Below, piece after piece: positions 1 through 7,366 of a stretch of DNA of 64,000 nt. The notes beneath the pieces are model-generated. The model ran no database searches and was not told the origin of the DNA. It saw only the letters and a list, made by a program, of their open reading frames with translations. The stretch comes from Lachnospiraceae bacterium 3-1 (GTDB lineage Bacteria; Bacillota; Clostridia; Lachnospirales; Lachnospiraceae), in the NCBI GenBank assembly GCA_000403255.2, contig KE159574.1, positions 33,261 through 97,260 of the forward strand, read 5' to 3'. Every line of letters starts with the position of its first letter. Position 1 is the stretch's first letter. The position numbers and the translations under genes were made by a program.

Positions 1-1
1 A

Positions 2-118
2 AAAGAAAGGTTAAAAATAATTACAACATGTAGTTATGCTGATTTGAAAAATATAAATCAACATCCTAATAAGAAAATCAGTGATCATTTTCCTATCATG
101 TGTGAAATAAGAGATTAG
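2..118 (+). CDS. C-terminal end of an endonuclease/exonuclease/phosphatase-like protein (partial)
   Basis: The reading frame is open from the window edge and stops with TAG at 116-118, giving 38 residues. The end carries the motif ISDHFPIMCEI. This matches the SDHxPI signature that closes endonuclease/exonuclease/phosphatase (DNase I-fold) domains, where Asp and His are catalytic. The N-terminal part lies outside the window, so the substrate (DNA, RNA or phosphoester) cannot be judged. The assignment rests on this one motif. Confidence 0.5.
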   Translation, partial: KERLKIITTCSYADLKNINQHPNKKISDHFPIMCEIRD

Positions 119-134
119 AAGGGAGAATTTATAA

Positions 135-647
135 ATGAATAAAGAAACATTTTCGTTTGAGTTGGTAGATAGGGATAAACCAGAAATTGTTATTAAAAAT
201 TCTTTACGGCAAATAGATGAAGCGACACGAGGTTATGTAAAGGGCAATATTGAAAAATATGATGGAAAAATACGGAGCTATAAGAAAAATTTCGGTCTTG
301 TTATACCTACACTACAGCAAGAGGTCACTGTTGATATACAAAAAGATTTAGGGGAACAGAATAATGAGGATTATAAATATGAGGTTTTTTTGACTGTAAA
401 GGGTTTAGAACATTATAAATATAGGATGATGTTTGTTAATCATGGAACATTATCTTACCCAGTTACGATAGTAATGAATGATAGCTTGGCGGTAGAATAT
501 TCAGGTGGTCAAATGAAAGATATATTTTGGATTGAATCAATGAAGGCTTTAGAAGAGTTAATGAGCAGAGTTATTAATTCTAATACAATGGAATCTCTTA
601 TACAAAAACTTATAAATGAATCACTTAGACAAGAAATTAAAAATTAG
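135..647 (+). CDS. Hypothetical protein, 170 aa
   Basis: An AT-rich gene with start ATG at 135 and a purine-rich ribosome binding site (AGAAGGGAG) just upstream. It starts 17 bases after the nuclease-like gene ends, so the two may be co-transcribed. The product is soluble, with no signal peptide, membrane segment or recognisable motif. It is rich in Lys, Glu, Ile and Asn and has a predicted helical C-terminus. I do not recognise the family. Its base composition is lower in GC than the catabolic genes further right, which fits acquired DNA next to a tRNA remnant. Confidence 0.6.
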   Translation: MNKETFSFELVDRDKPEIVIKNSLRQIDEATRGYVKGNIEKYDGKIRSYKKNFGLVIPTLQQEVTVDIQKDLGEQNNEDYKYEVFLTVKGLEHYKYRMMFVNHGTLSYPVTIVMNDSLAVEYSGGQMKDIFWIESMKALEELMSRVINSNTMESLIQKLINESLRQEIKN

Positions 648-696
648 AATGTTGCAATTTTATAGATGTGAGAAATTTTGGTAAAAAATCTTTTGG

Positions 697-769
697 TGTG
701 CGATTGTAACATTGGTAGAGCACACGGCTGTTAACCGCGGGGTTGTTGGTTTGAGCCCAACTCGGGGAG
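697..769 (+). pseudogene. Degenerate tRNA-Asn (anticodon GTT)
   Basis: From about 711 onward the sequence is a normal tRNA-Asn: end of the D-arm, anticodon arm with GTT (CGGCTGTTAACCGCG), variable loop, T-arm and 3' acceptor strand TCGGGGA. The 5' acceptor strand should be TCCCCGA but reads TGTGCGA. The D-stem is also broken, since GTAA cannot pair with GAGC. The 3' part is thus intact and the 5' part is not. This is expected when an integrative element inserts at a tRNA 3' end or excises imprecisely and leaves a 3' fragment. Probably not a functional tRNA. Confidence 0.7.
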
Positions 770-780
770 TTTGAAAAAGT

Positions 781-811
781 CCGTAAACATCAGCGTTTGC
801 GGGTTTTCTTT
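781..811 (+). terminator. Intrinsic terminator after the tRNA-Asn remnant
   Basis: The arms CCGTAAAC and GTTTGCGG pair (one G-U) around a short loop and are followed by GTTTTCTTTG. The U-tract is modest but the position right after the tRNA-like sequence is typical. Confidence 0.6.
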
Positions 812-812
812 G

Positions 813-1222
813 TTTAAAGATTCAGCCGGGGAAGAGGCGCAATAGATCGCATGGATGCAAATGCGGGCATGTGAGTGTTAACCGAAAAACGAACCGGGAT
901 CGTGTTGCATTTCGTATTCCGGCTGTAACTGCCTGATAGTAAACAACACTTTTACTGTCAGGCTTTTTTTGTTGCCATTTTTTAGCCATGGTGTAATGCT
1001 GTGACTTTTTTTGATGGAATAGACCAGGAGGGACGGACCATTGGCGAGTTATTGGCCTAGGCCAGTCAAAGATCCGGCGCCGAACAATTAAAGGGACATG
1101 ACATCATGGTTCTGAAACGCTTCGACCCGGAGGCGCGGCACATGGTCATTTTTGATGTGCTTTCAGGTGGTTCCCCTATGGGTGACAAAGGAGCCCGGAG
1201 GGAAAGGAAGGAGGTTTTTGTT
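813..1222. other. Non-coding stretch with mobile-element remnants
   Basis: No intact gene is visible. The stretch is more GC-rich than its left neighbour. It holds a strong hairpin terminator at 931-970 and, from about 1080, short open stretches that lead into a replication-initiator fragment. The overall look is debris of an integrative element whose coding genes have mostly been deleted. Confidence 0.5.
931..970 (+). terminator. Strong intrinsic terminator
   Basis: The arms GCCTGATAGTAAA (931-943) and TTTACTGTCAGGC (951-963) form a 13-bp stem with one mismatch and a 7-base loop. A run of seven T follows directly. Confidence 0.85.
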
Positions 1223-1396
1223 ATGGCTGTATTCCGGGTAGAGAAAACAAAGGACTTCACCGTCATGTGCAACCACCACCTGCGCAACGTGAAGCTGTCG
1301 CTGAAGGCAAAGGGGCTGTTGTCCCTCATGCTGTCCCTGCTGGAGGATTGGGACTACACCACAAAGCAGGCAGAGAGTTCGTTTTGGGTCGGCTGA
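1223..1396 (+). pseudogene. Truncated replication-initiator/HTH protein of an integrative element
   Basis: ATG at 1223 follows a good ribosome binding site (GGAAGGAGG). The N-terminus reads MAVFRVEKTKDFTVMCNHHL and continues with LSLKAKGLLSLMLSL, the hallmark start of the helix-turn-helix replication initiator proteins on Firmicutes integrative and conjugative elements, which are normally well over 200 aa. Here the frame ends after 57 residues, shortly after the DYTTK motif, so the DNA-binding domain is lost. The gene is GC-rich relative to its surroundings. No other conjugation or integrase gene remains nearby. Confidence 0.65.
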
Positions 1397-1475
1397 GGGA
1401 TATTGAGTACACAAAAATTACAGAAAAAGGATGAGGGAAAGTGGCACAACCCTTCCAGAAGGGCAGCTTCTGCAA

Positions 1476-1741
1476 TCAGAAGTGTTTTAAAATGTCTTGA
1501 TGGCCTACTTCCAGCAGGATAATCATTTTGTCGCCCTCATAGTACCAGATAATGCGGATGTCCATGTTGACGCTGCACTCGAAAAGGTCTGTGATGCCCT
1601 GGATCCGCTTGGGCGCAGTGACGGGTGGGAGGGGTTCTGCGCCAGGGGTTCCAGTTTGTTTTTTAGCTGTTTCTTTTCCTGGGCGGTGATCCCCTTAAAA
1701 TGCTTCTGGAACCGCGGCGTGAAGGTAAATTCGTATGCCAT
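1476..1741 (-). pseudogene. RelE/ParE-family toxin, frameshifted
   Basis: The frame starting at 1741 gives MAYEFTFTPRFQKHFKGITA and is a RelE/ParE-superfamily toxin (ribosome-dependent mRNA interferase fold) as far as the sequence HPSLR. A one-base loss near 1615-1625 then shifts the frame. In the next frame the expected rest of the toxin continues (KRIQGITDLFEC, then WYYEGDKMIILLEVG) to a stop at 1476-1478. Restoring one base gives a protein of normal toxin length (about 88 aa). The start overlaps the antitoxin stop as TGATG, so the two were translationally coupled. Inactivation by mutation or a sequencing error are both possible. Confidence 0.75.
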
Positions 1742-2001
1742 CAGTCTGCCTCCAATTTATCAAACAGGGCGTCCACACTGTCAAAGACGGGCTGCTCCCC
1801 GGAGGCCAGTTTCGCTTTTACACCGCTGATTTCCTCTTTCAGCTCATTCAGGTATTTTTTCGGATAGACGGCAACCGGCATGAGGCAGATGGAGCCGTCC
1901 TTTTCAAAGACGTCCAGTTTGTTGCCTTCTGACAGGCCGAGTTTTACAATGATTTCCTTCGGGATTGTGATCTGTGCCTTCTGGCGGAGTTCAGCAAGCA
2001 T
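1741..2001 (-). CDS. AbrB/MazE-type antitoxin
   Basis: An 86-residue protein starting MLAELRQKAQITIPKEI, a swapped-hairpin AbrB/SpoVT DNA-binding domain. The C-terminal half is acidic and helical, as expected for the toxin-binding tail. The start at 2001 is chosen because AAAGGAG lies 8 bases upstream; an in-frame ATG 39 bases further out has no such site. The protein should bind and neutralise the downstream RelE-type toxin and repress their shared promoter. The toxin gene is frameshifted, so the antitoxin may persist as an orphan. Confidence 0.8.
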   Translation of the reverse strand: MLAELRQKAQITIPKEIIVKLGLSEGNKLDVFEKDGSICLMPVAVYPKKYLNELKEEISGVKAKLASGEQPVFDSVDALFDKLEAD

Positions 2002-2040
2002 AATGTCAGCTCCTTTCCTGTGCCCGTAGTTTTTGGGCAT

Positions 2041-2476
2041 ATAAGTATACCTTGATGGTATTAGCTCATAGTTTTAAAGTGAGAAATTCAAACTTTCTTA
2101 CCTTTAGTATGTCTTTTTTAGTTAGGAATATGCAAGAGGGAAAAACATTTACAAATAAAACGCAGTCGGGAATCCAGTAAGTGACCGTTCAGCATCATCA
2201 TAGACATTATAGAGGTTGGAAATAAGCATTGGATGAAATTTTTGTAGACGAGAGCTTCATGTCAATGGTATCGGGAGAAACAAAAGGGCTGGATGTGAGG
2301 ATATAATCCATACCTACTATTTGGCAGAGGCGCAAAATCCATGTGCCTCTGGTGGTGGTGGGTGGCTGCCCAGACTTATTGCGAGGGAGAAATATATTTA
2401 ATGAACCGCTCGGATTTATTACGAGGGAGCAGATACAGGAGCGGGAGGGCTATACAAATGCATAAAATTCCCAAAC
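2041..2476. other. Gene-poor stretch with a short direct repeat
   Basis: No convincing gene. An imperfect direct repeat lies 40 bases apart, at 2371-2391 and 2411-2431 (shared core TTATT-CGAGGGAG). The leftmost part probably contains the promoter of the toxin-antitoxin pair on the minus strand. The rest looks like decayed coding DNA with many stops. Confidence 0.4.
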
Positions 2477-2821
2477 TCATTCATTCCAGATATTAGGTTT
2501 ATCCGAAGATTTACGACATTGAAAAGTAGAACCATTTTCCAAGTATTCTCAAGTTGAATCGGTAATTGTAACATTTGCCATCTCATTCTCAACTGTAATC
2601 ACTCCGCTGATAGGATTTCTGGCGGCGTCTGTTGCTGTAAAGTTCATACCTTCTGGGGTAAGCTCTCCCATACCGTCATTTAAGGTTGTCAGACGATAAA
2701 TTGTGATCTGTACAATATATGTTCCATTCTCTCTCTTTGCAATCTCAAGGTTGGGTTCATTAAGATCGGGGTCTAAATATTCTCCAATATAATTTGTTTT
2801 TCTTCCCTTTTTAAAATTCAA
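2477..2821 (-). pseudogene. Fragment of a secreted/lipoprotein-type domain, with an internal stop
   Basis: The open part (2549-2821) contains YIGEYLDPDLNEPNLEI and FTATDAARNPISGVITVEN, a small beta-rich domain seen at the C-termini of Clostridia extracellular hypothetical proteins. After TDST a TGA stop sits where a Trp codon (TGG) would be expected. Reading through gives EYLENGSTFQCRKSSD and then stops at 2477-2479. There is no ribosome binding site or signal peptide, so this is the 3' piece of a longer gene with one nonsense mutation. Family assignment is from memory of similar sequences and is weak. Confidence 0.45.
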
Positions 2822-3001
2822 AAATTATAACGACGAGGGGCTCCTTTGTTATGAGTTTTGTTGGAATTTTTGTTGTGGTTTTGATTTGCCGACGATATTA
2901 TTGTACCGTAATAACCTCCCAGAGGAAATAGACTTTATAAAAATTTGTGCGTAAGTTTCCAACCATATCATTATTTTATAAAATCCATATAATATAGTCA
3001 T

Positions 3002-3030
3002 TTGTGCTTATGGAATTTGTCAATTATAAT
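3002..3030 (+). promoter_or_regulatory. Sigma-70 type promoter of the etfBA operon
   Basis: A -35 box TTGTGC at 3002-3007 and a perfect -10 box TATAAT at 3025-3030 with a 17-base spacer. Transcription should start near 3037, about 100 bases before etfB. Confidence 0.65.
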
Positions 3031-3034
3031 ATGA

Positions 3035-3074
3035 GAAACCGCATAAAATATTCGTAGTGGCTTTTAGCGGTTTC
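3035..3074 (+). promoter_or_regulatory. Inverted repeat in the etfBA 5' untranslated region
   Basis: The arms GAAACCGC (3035-3042) and GCGGTTTC (3067-3074) are perfect and sit at the predicted transcription start. They could be an operator or an mRNA hairpin. No T-run follows, so it is not a terminator. Confidence 0.45.
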
Positions 3075-3135
3075 ATAATACGAAAATAAGTACGTAATAT
3101 GAACGAAGCTTACTTACACGAAGGAGGTATTTATT

Positions 3136-3939
3136 TTGAAAATCTTAGTATGTGTAAAGCAGGTACCTGACACCACAGAGATTAAGATTGATCCGGTTAC
3201 GAATACGTTGATTCGTGCAGGCGTACCTAGTATCGTTAATCCATTCGACGCATATGCTCTGGAAATTGCAGCGAGAATCAAGGATGCAAATCCTGATACA
3301 GAGATCACATTATTGAGTATGGGTCCCGATCAGGCGAAAGATGCATTAAGAGAGTGTCTCGCTGTTGGCGGTGACAAGGCATACCTTTGCAGCGACAGGA
3401 AGTTTGGTGGTTCTGATACATTGGCAACCAGCTATATTCTTGCTTCCGCTATCGAAGCCATTGAAGCGAAGGAAGGCAAGTTCGATATTATTTTTGGTGG
3501 CAAACAGGCTATAGATGGTGATACTGGCCAGGTTGGTCCTGAAATTGCAGCTCATATGGGTCTTCCACAGGTTACATATGCATCAGAAGTTACCGTAGAT
3601 GGCGATTCTATCATTGTTAAGAGAGAGAGCGATCAAGGATATGATATGATTTCCGTTCAGAAACCAGCAGTGATTACAGTAGTTAAAACAGCTTTTGAGC
3701 CGAGATATCCTACCATTAAGAGCAAAATGGCATCTCGTAAGAAAGAAATTACTGTTATCACAGCAGATGACATGCCGGAGATTGATTTGACACGCTGCGG
3801 TCTTAAGGGTTCCCCTACAAAGGTGAAGAAGACCTTCACACCTGTTAGAAATAAGAGCTGTGTGAAAATTGCTGAAGAAGCTGTTACTGATTCCGCAATC
3901 AAACTTGTCGGCCTGCTTGCTGACGCAAAAGTACTGTAA
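3136..3939 (+). CDS. etfB: Electron transfer flavoprotein beta subunit
   Basis: A 267-residue EtfB starting with TTG at 3136, nine bases after a strong AAGGAGG. The N-terminus MKILVCVKQVPDT and the FGGKQAIDGDTGQVGPE segment (about residues 121-137) are characteristic of the family. It pairs with EtfA, encoded 14 bases downstream, to form the cytoplasmic FAD-containing electron carrier. In Clostridia such complexes pass electrons between NADH, acyl-CoA dehydrogenase and ferredoxin. Here the likely partner is the acyl-CoA dehydrogenase at 12634, in the same island. Confidence 0.93.
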   Translation: MKILVCVKQVPDTTEIKIDPVTNTLIRAGVPSIVNPFDAYALEIAARIKDANPDTEITLLSMGPDQAKDALRECLAVGGDKAYLCSDRKFGGSDTLATSYILASAIEAIEAKEGKFDIIFGGKQAIDGDTGQVGPEIAAHMGLPQVTYASEVTVDGDSIIVKRESDQGYDMISVQKPAVITVVKTAFEPRYPTIKSKMASRKKEITVITADDMPEIDLTRCGLKGSPTKVKKTFTPVRNKSCVKIAEEAVTDSAIKLVGLLADAKVL

Positions 3940-3953
3940 GGAGGATATTAGAC

Positions 3954-4958
3954 ATGAGTTTTGAACAATATAAGAATCTTTGGGTATTTGTTGAGACAGA
4001 AGAAAATGTTGCAAAGCCAGTTGGTTATGAGCTTCTAAAACCAGGCCGTCAGCTGGCAGATGAGATGGGTGAGAAACTCGTTGCAGTTGTTATTGGTGGC
4101 CAAGTAGAAGATGTTGCTAAGAAAGCAATTGAGTATGGCGCAGATGAAGTTATCCTTGTGGAAGGCGATGAATATTATAACTATACAACAGATGCATACA
4201 ACATCGCTATGAAGACTCTTGTTGACAAGTATAAACCATCTACCATTTTAATTGGTGCAACAAATAATGGTCGTGATCTTGGGCCGAAAATGGCATGTGA
4301 TCTGAATACAGGTCTTACAGCTGATTGTACACAGTTAGACTATGATGCAGAAGGCGGTAACATGGCATGGACACGCCCTGCATTTGGGGGTAATTTGATG
4401 GCTACGATCCTTTGCCCAGATAACCGTCCTCAGCTTGGTACAGTACGTCCAGGTGTATTCAAGAGACCAGAACTTGTAGAAGGTAAGGAAGGTACTATCA
4501 CAAAAGAGGATATCCACGTAGAAGCATCTCAGATTAGAACCAAGCTCATCGAGCGCATCAAAGAAGTTGCTGAAGCAGTTAATCTTGAAGAAGCTGAGAT
4601 TATCGTATCTGGTGGTCGTGGTGTTGGCGGTCCAGAAGGTTTTGGTGTTATTAAGGAGCTTGCAGAGTTACTTGGTGGTGTTGTTGGCGCATCTCGTGCG
4701 GCTGTGGATGCAGGCTGGATTGCTCATGCACATCAGGTAGGACAGACAGGTAAGACAGTAGGACCAAAGCTTTACATTGCATGTGGTATCTCTGGAGCTA
4801 TTCAGCATGCGGCTGGTATCAGCGGTGCCGATATCATTGTTGCTATCAATAGAGATTCGGATGCTCCGATTTTTGACATTGCTGATTATGCAGTGGTAGG
4901 CGATCTGTTCCAGGTGATTCCTGCTATGATGGATGAGATTAAGAAGTTAAGAAGCTAA
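3954..4958 (+). CDS. etfA: Electron transfer flavoprotein alpha subunit
   Basis: A 334-residue EtfA. The C-terminal FAD-binding domain is clear: SGGRGVGGPEGF, GASRAAVDAGW, QVGQTGKTV and YIACGISGAIQH. These match the clostridial EtfA group found with butyryl-CoA dehydrogenases. It lies 14 bases after etfB with its own AAGGAGG, and an intrinsic terminator follows at 4979. The protein should form a heterodimer with EtfB and accept or donate electrons to acyl-CoA dehydrogenases. Electron bifurcation is plausible by analogy but not shown by sequence alone. Confidence 0.93.
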   Translation: MSFEQYKNLWVFVETEENVAKPVGYELLKPGRQLADEMGEKLVAVVIGGQVEDVAKKAIEYGADEVILVEGDEYYNYTTDAYNIAMKTLVDKYKPSTILIGATNNGRDLGPKMACDLNTGLTADCTQLDYDAEGGNMAWTRPAFGGNLMATILCPDNRPQLGTVRPGVFKRPELVEGKEGTITKEDIHVEASQIRTKLIERIKEVAEAVNLEEAEIIVSGGRGVGGPEGFGVIKELAELLGGVVGASRAAVDAGWIAHAHQVGQTGKTVGPKLYIACGISGAIQHAAGISGADIIVAINRDSDAPIFDIADYAVVGDLFQVIPAMMDEIKKLRS

Positions 4959-4978
4959 TTAAATGATAAGAAATATTG

Positions 4979-5008
4979 GACCATGTTATTTTTTCTAACA
5001 TGGTCTTT
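4979..5008 (+). terminator. Intrinsic terminator after etfA
   Basis: A perfect 10-bp stem, GACCATGTTA (4979-4988) with TAACATGGTC (4996-5005), around a T-rich loop and followed by TTTGTTAT. It separates etfBA from the crotonase-fold gene, though readthrough is possible. Confidence 0.75.
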
Positions 5009-5029
5009 GTTATATATAAGGAGGTTTTC

Positions 5030-5827
5030 ATGAGTACAATTCGATGTGAAAACAACAATCATATTGGAACGATAACAATTGACAATGAAAAGAAAATTAA
5101 CTGTATGACAATAGAAATGTTGGAAATCATGAATGAGAAGGTTGAAATTTGTAATAATGATCCTGACATATATTGTGTGATTATAACTGGAGCAGGAAAA
5201 CAGGCTTTTTCATCAGGAGGAGATTTAAAGGCAGAAAAATTGTATGCTACAAAGCAGCATGAGAATATTGATTCTTATAATCGACAGGGAATGAAATTGG
5301 TCCGCAGTATTATGAATAGTCCTAAGCCATATATTGCTGCAGTAAATGGATATGCTTTGGGAGCTGCTCTTGCAGTAATTACTGCTTGTGATATTGCCAT
5401 TGGAAGTGAAAATTCTGTCTATGGGTTACCGACTACATCTCTAGGAGGGATACCTGGATGGGGGTGTACCCAACAGGTGACTCGTGTGGTTGGCAGACAG
5501 TGCGTGATGCGTATGCTGTTGCTAAATGAAAAAATAAATGCTGAGGAAGCAAAAAAATACGGCATAATTTCAGATATTTATTCCATAGAGAAACTTATGG
5601 AGAAAGCCTATGAGTTGGCACAACAAGTGATACAGTATCCAGTGAATGCTGTTTCAGCGGTAAAACGTTGTGTAAATGGTGGATTAGAAATGACCTTAGA
5701 GGATGGTCTTGAGTTTGAAGCCAGGTTATTATATCACAATAATATACAGTATAATTTTGGTGAGGGAATATCTGCTTTTCTTGAAAAAAGAGAACCTGAA
5801 TTCAAGATGAATTATGAGGAATTGTAA
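5030..5827 (+). CDS. Enoyl-CoA hydratase/isomerase (crotonase) family protein lacking the catalytic Glu pair
   Basis: 265 residues, start ATG at 5030 chosen because AAGGAGG ends 4 bases upstream; frames open further out have no such site. The crotonase fold is clear: the oxyanion-hole segment FSSGGDLK (about 60-67) and NGYALGAALAVITACD (106-121). In rat enoyl-CoA hydratase the catalytic Glu144 and Glu164 align with Ala115 and Thr135 here (YGLPT instead of QPE). Ordinary hydratase chemistry is therefore doubtful. Isomerase, hydrolase or decarboxylase activity on a CoA ester is possible. It lies downstream of etfBA within the organic-acid island, so it probably acts on the same substrate series. 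Confidence 0.85.
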   Translation: MSTIRCENNNHIGTITIDNEKKINCMTIEMLEIMNEKVEICNNDPDIYCVIITGAGKQAFSSGGDLKAEKLYATKQHENIDSYNRQGMKLVRSIMNSPKPYIAAVNGYALGAALAVITACDIAIGSENSVYGLPTTSLGGIPGWGCTQQVTRVVGRQCVMRMLLLNEKINAEEAKKYGIISDIYSIEKLMEKAYELAQQVIQYPVNAVSAVKRCVNGGLEMTLEDGLEFEARLLYHNNIQYNFGEGISAFLEKREPEFKMNYEEL

Positions 5828-5883
5828 TAATTATAATAAAAATTGGATTTGAGGTTAGAATAAGTATAATCATGTAATATACC

Positions 5884-5966
5884 TTGACAGCTCTATAATT
5901 TCTAGTGGAATTCATAAGGATGTTACATTCCCGTTGAATGCTCAACATAGAAACTATGGCTGTCAA
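5884..5966. repeat. Long imperfect inverted repeat between convergent genes
   Basis: The arms at 5884-5904 and 5948-5966 both begin or end with TTGACAGC/GCTGTCAA and also share TTTCTA/TAGAAA, with a 43-base loop. It lies between the crotonase gene and the convergent LysR gene. It may serve as a bidirectional transcription barrier or be a remnant of a small inverted-repeat element. Confidence 0.5.
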
Positions 5967-6030
5967 TGGGTACAATGAAATACAGCATAAAAATATTTTT
6001 TGGAATGATTCAGAAATCAATCCTTGGTGT

Positions 6031-6960
6031 TTATTGGTAGTAGTTAGGTGCAATCTTATCTCGATTCTCTGACAGCCAAGATATCACATAATTATGAAAT
6101 TTATTAACAACAGGGATGGATTCGTTTTCTGATTTATATATCATGCACAGAGTGCGAAATGCATCGGGATCGTTGAGAGCTATAGGAACACACCGATCCA
6201 TATTTACACCATAAATTGGGGGAATCAATGCAACGCCAAGCTCAGCGGCAACAAATCCAGCTACAGTAGAGTCTTCATTGGCTTCATACGCAACACGTGG
6301 TGAAAATCCAGCCTTGGAAAAGAGGGCTAAAGATTCATTATGAAATAACGTAAGATTATTAAAGAGAATAAAAGTATCATCTTTAAAATCATATAGGTTG
6401 GCAGATTTTTGCCCTGCCATGGGATGTGTACGAGGCACTAACATATAAAGAGGCTCTGTTGAAATGACAGTTTTCATCAAATGGTCTGAGAGGGTATTTT
6501 TGTTAAAATCGGTACAAAAACAAACATCTATCTCATTATTATTCAACTGCTCTAACAAAATGCGCGTTGGGTGTTGATACAGAGAAAAAGTAATCTGAGG
6601 ATATTCTTTATTGAAATCCCGCAGAAGCAGAGGAAGAAAGTTAATACCCAAAGTATAGAGAGAGCCAACAGAGATATGTCCCTTATCAGATGAGATAAGA
6701 GAACGGACTTCGCGTTCTCCTTCGTATATTTTATCGCGTGCAATGCGCAGATGCTGAAATAAGATATGCCCGTAAAAATTTAGTTTGACACCTCTTCCGC
6801 TTTTTTCAAAAAGTGGAATACCAATACTTTGTTCCAGGTTATTGATGGCCCGGCTAAGGGCAGGCTGTGTAATATTCAGAACAGAAGCAGCTTTTGTGTA
6901 ATTCTGAATTTCAGCAAGAGTGATAAAATATTCCAACTGTTTCCAATTAAGTGTGTACAT
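6031..6960 (-). CDS. LysR-family transcriptional regulator
   Basis: 309 residues with an N-terminal winged HTH (LNWKQLEYFITLAEIQNYTK, then SVLNITQPALSRAINNLE, about 4-45) and a C-terminal periplasmic-binding-protein-like effector domain. The start at 6960 has GGAGG six bases upstream; the open frame extends 39 bases further but without a better site. The gene is divergent from the TRAP transporter operon, the classical arrangement for a LysR protein that senses the transported or catabolised acid and controls the divergent promoter. The effector is unknown. Confidence 0.9.
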   Translation of the reverse strand: MYTLNWKQLEYFITLAEIQNYTKAASVLNITQPALSRAINNLEQSIGIPLFEKSGRGVKLNFYGHILFQHLRIARDKIYEGEREVRSLISSDKGHISVGSLYTLGINFLPLLLRDFNKEYPQITFSLYQHPTRILLEQLNNNEIDVCFCTDFNKNTLSDHLMKTVISTEPLYMLVPRTHPMAGQKSANLYDFKDDTFILFNNLTLFHNESLALFSKAGFSPRVAYEANEDSTVAGFVAAELGVALIPPIYGVNMDRCVPIALNDPDAFRTLCMIYKSENESIPVVNKFHNYVISWLSENRDKIAPNYYQ

Positions 6961-7033
6961 AGTAACCTCCATTTCCTTTTGTATCAATGTAAATATCAAA
7001 TTGCAATAAATTGAATTAAGCGGAACTATGAGT

Positions 7034-7284
7034 ATTAGTTATTAAAATTATGATTCATTATAAAAGAAACAATTTCAGTTGGCAACCGTCAATATTTACC
7101 TAATTTTTAGCCAGTAATCATGGACAACACTGCTATTTTCATTGGCTGCTTCTTTTTTCTGAGTAAATGTCTTATGAATCATGGACAGGATAAAAATGAT
7201 AAAATATTGTTCATTTATATTTCCTAAGAATCACTTAGCAATTGAAAATACTATGAAAATTAGTTATAAAATCTATGATTTATT
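7034..7284. promoter_or_regulatory. Divergent regulatory region with a repeated candidate operator
   Basis: The 406-base gap between the LysR gene and dctP has two near-copies of one motif, at 7034-7061 (ATTAGTTATTAAAATTATGA) and 7259-7284 (ATTAGTTATAAAATCTATGA), about 225 bases apart. A second pair, AATCATGGACA, occurs near 7116 and 7176. Such spaced sites would suit LysR binding with DNA looping. AT-rich -10-like sequences (TATAAT) occur at 7313-7318 and 7325-7330, ahead of dctP. Confidence 0.5.
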
Positions 7285-7366
7285 GCAATTATACAAGGGG
7301 TGGGTTTTCTAATATAATTATTAGTATAATCCATTTAAATTAATTTTTCAATAAGGAGGTCAAGTT

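Noticed and set aside
697..769. Functional tRNA-Asn
   Set aside because: The acceptor stem has three bad positions and the D-stem cannot form, although the anticodon and T-arms are normal.
1497..1829. A plus-strand open frame across the toxin-antitoxin genes
   Set aside because: The minus strand encodes clearly recognisable RelE- and AbrB-type proteins with overlap and a ribosome binding site; the plus-strand product resembles nothing.
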